Made by a program: the position numbers and the translations under genes. 8,932 bases of DNA from Spirochaetes bacterium GWF1_49_6 (GTDB lineage Bacteria > Spirochaetota > Brevinematia > Brevinematales > GWF1-51-8): the NCBI GenBank assembly GCA_001829395.1, contig MIBD01000031.1, positions 21,650 through 30,581 of the forward strand, written 5' to 3'. Shown one piece after another: positions 5,753 through 8,932 of this stretch. The first letter of the stretch is position 1. The number at the start of each line of letters is the position of its first letter. Under the pieces are notes generated by a model. That model saw only the letters and a list, made by a program, of their open reading frames with translations, did no database searches and had not been told where the DNA came from.

Positions 5753-5784
5753 AATCAATTATACTTTGATTTGTTAGAATAATC

Positions 5785-5838
5785 ATAGTTTTTAGAACCG
5801 CCCTAATGTTAATAGTTTTTAGAACAGCCCTTATAGTA
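5785..5838. repeat. Two tandem 27-bp direct repeats upstream of the LysM lipoprotein gene
   Basis: Copies at 5785-5811 and 5812-5838 agree at 23 of 27 positions; both begin ATAGTTTTTAGAAC and continue into GCCCT. They abut without spacer, about 100 bp before the LysM lipoprotein start. The first copy contains CGCCCTAATG, whose complement CATTAGGGCG resembles CATTGGGCG of the repeats at 5653 and 5730, so the two repeat families may be related. Confidence 0.65.
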
Positions 5839-5939
5839 CATGTTCCGGCGGCAGGGATTGGTAACTCCGGACTTTAACATGAAACCGTACTCCGCTCGGA
5901 AGAGTCAAATTATTCAGTGTTCCCTCCAAGGAGGCGGAA

Positions 5940-7319
5940 ATGAAAAAGCGGATCGGTTTGATGAACGGGTTACTGATGGCGGCGGTTTTCCTTCTGGTAT
6001 CCTGCGGCGGAGCGCCTGTAAAAGAAATGGACGAGGCGAAAGCCGCGTTGGAAAAAGCCAAACAGGCCGACGCGAAGGTCTACGCGGTTCAGGAATATAA
6101 AGACGCCGAAGACGATTTCCTGATTGCGGTCACCTACACCAATCAGAACCAGAACGGCGAAGCCAAGGACAAAGCCCTTTCGTCCAAAGCTAAAGCCGAC
6201 GCATCCTATCAACTTTCCATTCAAAACCGCGCGAAGGTTACTTTCGATAATAACAACTCCCTCATTTCAAAGGCGAAGGATGTTTTCGCCGATAAGATCA
6301 ATTCCGCCGAGTATGCGTCCGCGGTCTCGAATAACATGAAGGTCGGAAAACTGATCGATCAATCGAATTTCACGGCCGCGTATGAACAAGGCGCGCCTAT
6401 CGGGAATAGCCTGAAATCGATCATAGCCGAGTGCCGGAAACTTCTGGACGGCGCGAAGGTTTCGCTCGAGAACGTCCAGTCGCGTTACGCATGGGCGGAG
6501 AAGTCCGAGATTATCAAGAAATACGCGATGGCCGAATTGGAACAGGCAAAGCCGCTGATCGCGGATTCCGCTTCGGCGCTGTCGTCGGGCGACCCGAAAT
6601 CATCGTCGGATAAGTCCTACCAGGCGGACAAGCTGATCACCGCCGCGCTCGATAAGGCTAACGCCGAATATAAGAAGTCGCTCGAAAAGCCCGCGGTCAA
6701 GCCCCAGTCCGATCCTGACCAGAAGACGGACGAGGAGCTCGACAAGAAGAAGGCCGAGGACGAAATGAAGAAGGCCAACGAGGCGCTCGAGAAGATAAAG
6801 AAGGATAAAGAGAAGAAAGGAAGTTTCCTTGATAAAAACACCCACGATTTTACTCTTTCGCACTCCGCGATGATCGTCCTCGGTCAGGCGATGTCCCAGA
6901 TTGACTCGTCCCAGCTTATTCCTGAGACCAACAAGAATAACGGGCTGACTGCCGCCGAGAAGGAAGCGATGATGCCGAAGGAAGTCCCCGACGAGGAAGT
7001 GACGATCGAACTGGTGGAGAAGTACTACGCGCTCGCGCAGGAAGCCTACGATAAGGGCGAGTACCTCGACGCGGTGGATTTCGCGCGCGAGGCGATGCGG
7101 CTCGCGGAAATCCTGATGAACAGGCAGGAGGGTACGACTTATACGGTTCTCCTCAACCCGAAAGACCGCGACTGCCTGTGGAAGATCGCCGCGAAGATGT
7201 ATGAGAATAACGCGTGGATGTGGCCGATTATCTGGAAGGCGAACGCCGATCAGATCAAGGATCCCGACCTGATCTACCCCGACCAGGTATTCAAGATACC
7301 GCCGTCGCTGGTGAAGTAA
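5940..7319 (+). CDS. LysM-domain lipoprotein with DUF4398-like helical region
   Basis: This 459-residue protein begins with a lipoprotein signal peptide ending in Leu-Val-Ser-Cys (C22). Residues 24-250 are charged, Ala-rich and probably helical, DUF4398-like at the start. A strongly charged Lys/Glu coiled-coil stretch (about 262-295) follows, then a segment with a TPR-like helix pair (about 355-395). A C-terminal LysM domain (about 400-456) shows RDCLWKIAAKMYEN, WPIIWKANADQIKDPDLIYP and VFKIPPS. LysM binds peptidoglycan glycan chains, so the protein should tether the outer membrane (lipid end) to the wall (LysM end), or organise the wall locally. AAGGAGG at 5928-5934 fixes the ATG at 5940. 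The gene at the left edge (1-441, opposite strand) is its paralogue. No clear terminator follows, and its promoter is not obvious in the repeat-rich leader. The phenotype is unknown to me. Confidence 0.87.
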   Translation: MKKRIGLMNGLLMAAVFLLVSCGGAPVKEMDEAKAALEKAKQADAKVYAVQEYKDAEDDFLIAVTYTNQNQNGEAKDKALSSKAKADASYQLSIQNRAKVTFDNNNSLISKAKDVFADKINSAEYASAVSNNMKVGKLIDQSNFTAAYEQGAPIGNSLKSIIAECRKLLDGAKVSLENVQSRYAWAEKSEIIKKYAMAELEQAKPLIADSASALSSGDPKSSSDKSYQADKLITAALDKANAEYKKSLEKPAVKPQSDPDQKTDEELDKKKAEDEMKKANEALEKIKKDKEKKGSFLDKNTHDFTLSHSAMIVLGQAMSQIDSSQLIPETNKNNGLTAAEKEAMMPKEVPDEEVTIELVEKYYALAQEAYDKGEYLDAVDFAREAMRLAEILMNRQEGTTYTVLLNPKDRDCLWKIAAKMYENNAWMWPIIWKANADQIKDPDLIYPDQVFKIPPSLVK

Positions 7320-7384
7320 AATAGCGATAATACTCCACTTCCCTGTGTCCAAAAGCGTCTAATTTCCCTATTTAAAGTATTAAT

Positions 7385-7390
7385 AAGGAG
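7385..7390 (+). promoter_or_regulatory. Ribosome binding site that favours the TTG start of the methyltransferase
   Basis: AAGGAG lies 7 bp before TTG 7398 but only 1 bp before the in-frame GTG at 7392, so TTG is the better start. Confidence 0.6.
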
Positions 7391-7397
7391 AGTGAAG

Positions 7398-8366
7398 TTG
7401 AGTTCATTATTCGATTCCTTAGATGAAAATATTATAGATATTTCATATAGTTTCAACCAAGATTCAGATATAGTTTTATGTAATAATGATACTCTTGAAA
7501 TACTTAAATCATTACCAGATAATTCATTTAAACTTATAATATCATCCCCCCCGTATAACATTGGAAAAATATATGAAAAAAAAATTGATTTGAATGAATA
7601 TTTATCTTGGCAATCAAGAATAATAACTGAAATGTACAGAGTTTGTTGTGAAGATGGAAGTATTGTTTGGCAAGTGGGTAATTATATCGATGATAGTGAA
7701 ATTTTTCCTTTAGATGTTTATTTTTATCCTATTTTTAAAAATATTGGTATGAAATTAAGAAATAGAATTATTTGGCATTTTGATCACGGTCTTCATGCAA
7801 GTAAGCGTTTTTCAGGAAGATACGAAGTTTTATTGTGGTTCACAAAAAGCAATAACTATACTTTCAATTTAGATTCAGTTCGTATCCCTTCAAAGTATCC
7901 GGGGAAAAGGCACTACAAAGGTGAAAAAATCGGTTTACCAAGTGGAAATCCTTTAGGTAAGAATCCTTCTGATTTTTGGACTTTAATCGAGCGGGAATGG
8001 GAAAATGGAATTGTAGATATACCCAATGTAAAAGCAAATCATCCTGAAAAAACAGAACATCCTTGTTCTTTTCCCATAGAATTAATAGAGAGATTTGTTT
8101 TAGCTCTAACAAATGAAAATGATTGGGTTTTAGATCCGTTTGGAGGTGTCGGTTCTTCGGTAATAGCCGCATTAAAAAGAAACCGACGTGGAATGATGAT
8201 AGAAAAAGAAAAATTGTATATTGAAATCAGCGAAAAAAGAATAAAAGATTTTCAGAATGGAACATTAAAAACTCGTCCTATTGGAAAACAAATATACAAA
8301 CCAAGCGGACATGAAAAAGTTGCGCAAATACCAATAGAATGGCTTTCAAATAGCGAGGAGAAATAG
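7398..8366 (+). CDS. Type II DNA methyltransferase, beta class (SPPY), probably N4-cytosine
   Basis: This 322-residue protein has the beta-class order of methyltransferase motifs. The catalytic motif IV comes first (SPPYN, 50-54, after FKLIIS), then a variable target-recognition region (about 130-215), the HPCSFPIELIERFV block (221-234), and the S-adenosylmethionine-binding motif I DPFGGVGSSVIAA (246-258). SPPY, rather than NPPY or DPPY, is typical of enzymes that methylate the N4 of cytosine, although a few adenine enzymes also have it. It would protect host DNA against the endonuclease encoded one base downstream. The gene is far more AT-rich than its left neighbours, a sign of recent transfer. 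TTG 7398 is the preferred start; GTG 7392 would add two residues. The target sequence cannot be read from the protein; M.BglII is a known N4-cytosine enzyme for AGATCT, which fits the partner family. Confidence 0.9.
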   Translation: MSSLFDSLDENIIDISYSFNQDSDIVLCNNDTLEILKSLPDNSFKLIISSPPYNIGKIYEKKIDLNEYLSWQSRIITEMYRVCCEDGSIVWQVGNYIDDSEIFPLDVYFYPIFKNIGMKLRNRIIWHFDHGLHASKRFSGRYEVLLWFTKSNNYTFNLDSVRIPSKYPGKRHYKGEKIGLPSGNPLGKNPSDFWTLIEREWENGIVDIPNVKANHPEKTEHPCSFPIELIERFVLALTNENDWVLDPFGGVGSSVIAALKRNRRGMMIEKEKLYIEISEKRIKDFQNGTLKTRPIGKQIYKPSGHEKVAQIPIEWLSNSEEK

Positions 8367-8367
8367 A

Positions 8368-8932
8368 ATGAAGGTGGTTGCAAGGTATGATTTTAACAAC
8401 GGTAAGCAGTTTGTTGAAAATAATTATCAAATAGAACTCAATGAAATTATCAGTGTAATTTCTAGGATTGATGCATCACTTTATAAAACAAAAGAAAGTG
8501 AAGAAAAAACCATGATTGGAAAAATCCTATTTTCACCGAGTGAATTAAATAAGGCTTTTAAAAGAGAATTTAGTGCATTAAGTTGGGTTCATCAAAAAGT
8601 TATTTGTAATTATACGAATGGCATTTTCTCTCCGGATTATAAACCTGCAAAAGCTTCAAGAGTTAAACCATTTCGAGATATGGATTTTTTAAAGCCAGGT
8701 AAAAAAATTGGGATAGAAGTACAGTTTGGAAAATATTCTTTTATGGTTTATAATGTATGTGCTAAAATGACAATATTTAAAAATCTTGGGTTTATCGATG
8801 CTGGAATAGAAATTGTACCAGTGAAAAATTTTGCTGATGAAATGAGTACAGGAGTTTCGTATTTTGAACAGTTTGCATGGGATTTAGAAAAGAGGGGTGT
8901 CTCAAATATCGACATTCCTGTCTTAATATTAG
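8368..8932 (+). CDS. BglII/BstYI-family type II restriction endonuclease (partial, 3' end outside window)
   Basis: The first 188 codons are visible and open. The start ATG at 8368 follows GAGGAG (8355-8360) and lies one base past the methyltransferase stop, so the two genes are translationally linked. The protein starts MKVVARYDF and has a helical N-terminal half (DASLYKTKESEEKTMIGKILFSPSELNKAFKREF, 35-68). A nuclease core follows with D106, then IGIEVQFGKY (114-123; E117, Q119, K122), and then GFIDAGIEIVP (141-151) and MSTGVSYFEQ (159-168). The D...E-x-Q arrangement matches the metal-binding active site of BglII and BstYI, with about two extra residues between D106 and E117. Family members cut sites with a GATC core (BglII AGATCT, BstYI RGATCY); extending that to this enzyme is inference. 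The composition is AT-rich like the methyltransferase. Confidence 0.82.
   Translation, partial: MKVVARYDFNNGKQFVENNYQIELNEIISVISRIDASLYKTKESEEKTMIGKILFSPSELNKAFKREFSALSWVHQKVICNYTNGIFSPDYKPAKASRVKPFRDMDFLKPGKKIGIEVQFGKYSFMVYNVCAKMTIFKNLGFIDAGIEIVPVKNFADEMSTGVSYFEQFAWDLEKRGVSNIDIPVLIL

Noticed and set aside
5785..5838. CRISPR array
   Set aside because: There are only two copies, they abut without spacers, and no cas genes are nearby.
5484..5838. Prophage or island attachment site at the tRNA 3' end
   Set aside because: No repeat of the tRNA 3' end is found elsewhere in the window and no integrase is present; the AT-rich island begins almost 2 kb away.
6600..7352. 250-codon open frame on the minus strand antisense to the LysM lipoprotein
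   Set aside because: The sense frame has a signal peptide, lipobox and LysM domain. The antisense product has biased Leu/Val/Arg composition and no recognisable feature.
7864..8172. 102-codon minus-strand frame inside the methyltransferase
   Set aside because: It is a shadow of the methyltransferase, whose catalytic and cofactor motifs are intact on the plus strand.

Overview
The window reads as chromosomal DNA from a Gram-negative, probably anaerobic bacterium. My best guess is an uncultured spirochaete. The grounds are lipoproteins with a DUF4398-like helical region and a C-terminal LysM domain of the kind I associate with spirochaetes, an RlpA-SPOR cell-wall protein, and strong TTGACT/TATAAT-type promoters. 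The phylum call is inference. Most genes have moderate GC with many GCG, CGC and GAC codons. The last 1.5 kb is visibly AT-rich and looks acquired.

Layout. 1-441 (-) is the N-terminal part of a lipoprotein that leaves the window. It is divergent from an operon on the + strand: an Rrf2 regulator with three cysteines (601-1008), a DUF438 + hemerythrin (HHE) protein (1066-1842) and a stand-alone PAS_10-like protein (1860-2252). The operon ends at a strong bidirectional terminator (2261-2290) shared with a convergent block: a TetR regulator (2295-2876, -) and a second Rrf2 regulator with three cysteines (2955-3368, -). Upstream of that is a 226-bp nested inverted-repeat element (3481-3706), then an RlpA-like protein with a SPOR domain (3726-5333, -). 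A tRNA-Pro(GGG) gene (5484-5559, +) has its own promoter. The 380-bp gap that follows contains two families of short repeats. A LysM lipoprotein paralogous to the one at the left edge follows (5940-7319, +). Last comes an AT-rich restriction-modification pair: a beta-class SPPY DNA methyltransferase (7398-8366) and a BglII/BstYI-like endonuclease (8368 to beyond the right edge).

How the genes work together. The Rrf2-DUF438/HHE-PAS operon is the most distinctive part. DUF438, HHE and PAS_10 domains are usually fused in one polypeptide. Here the PAS part is a separate gene 17 bp downstream, and both are led by a likely Fe-S Rrf2 sensor. A perfect 26-bp palindrome covers the -10 of the Rrf2 promoter, and a degenerate copy covers the -10-like sequence before the hemerythrin gene. 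This suggests an autoregulated response to nitric oxide, oxygen or iron-sulfur damage. RlpA and the two LysM/DUF4398 lipoproteins belong to the cell envelope. The restriction-modification pair is a defence island with one base between its genes.
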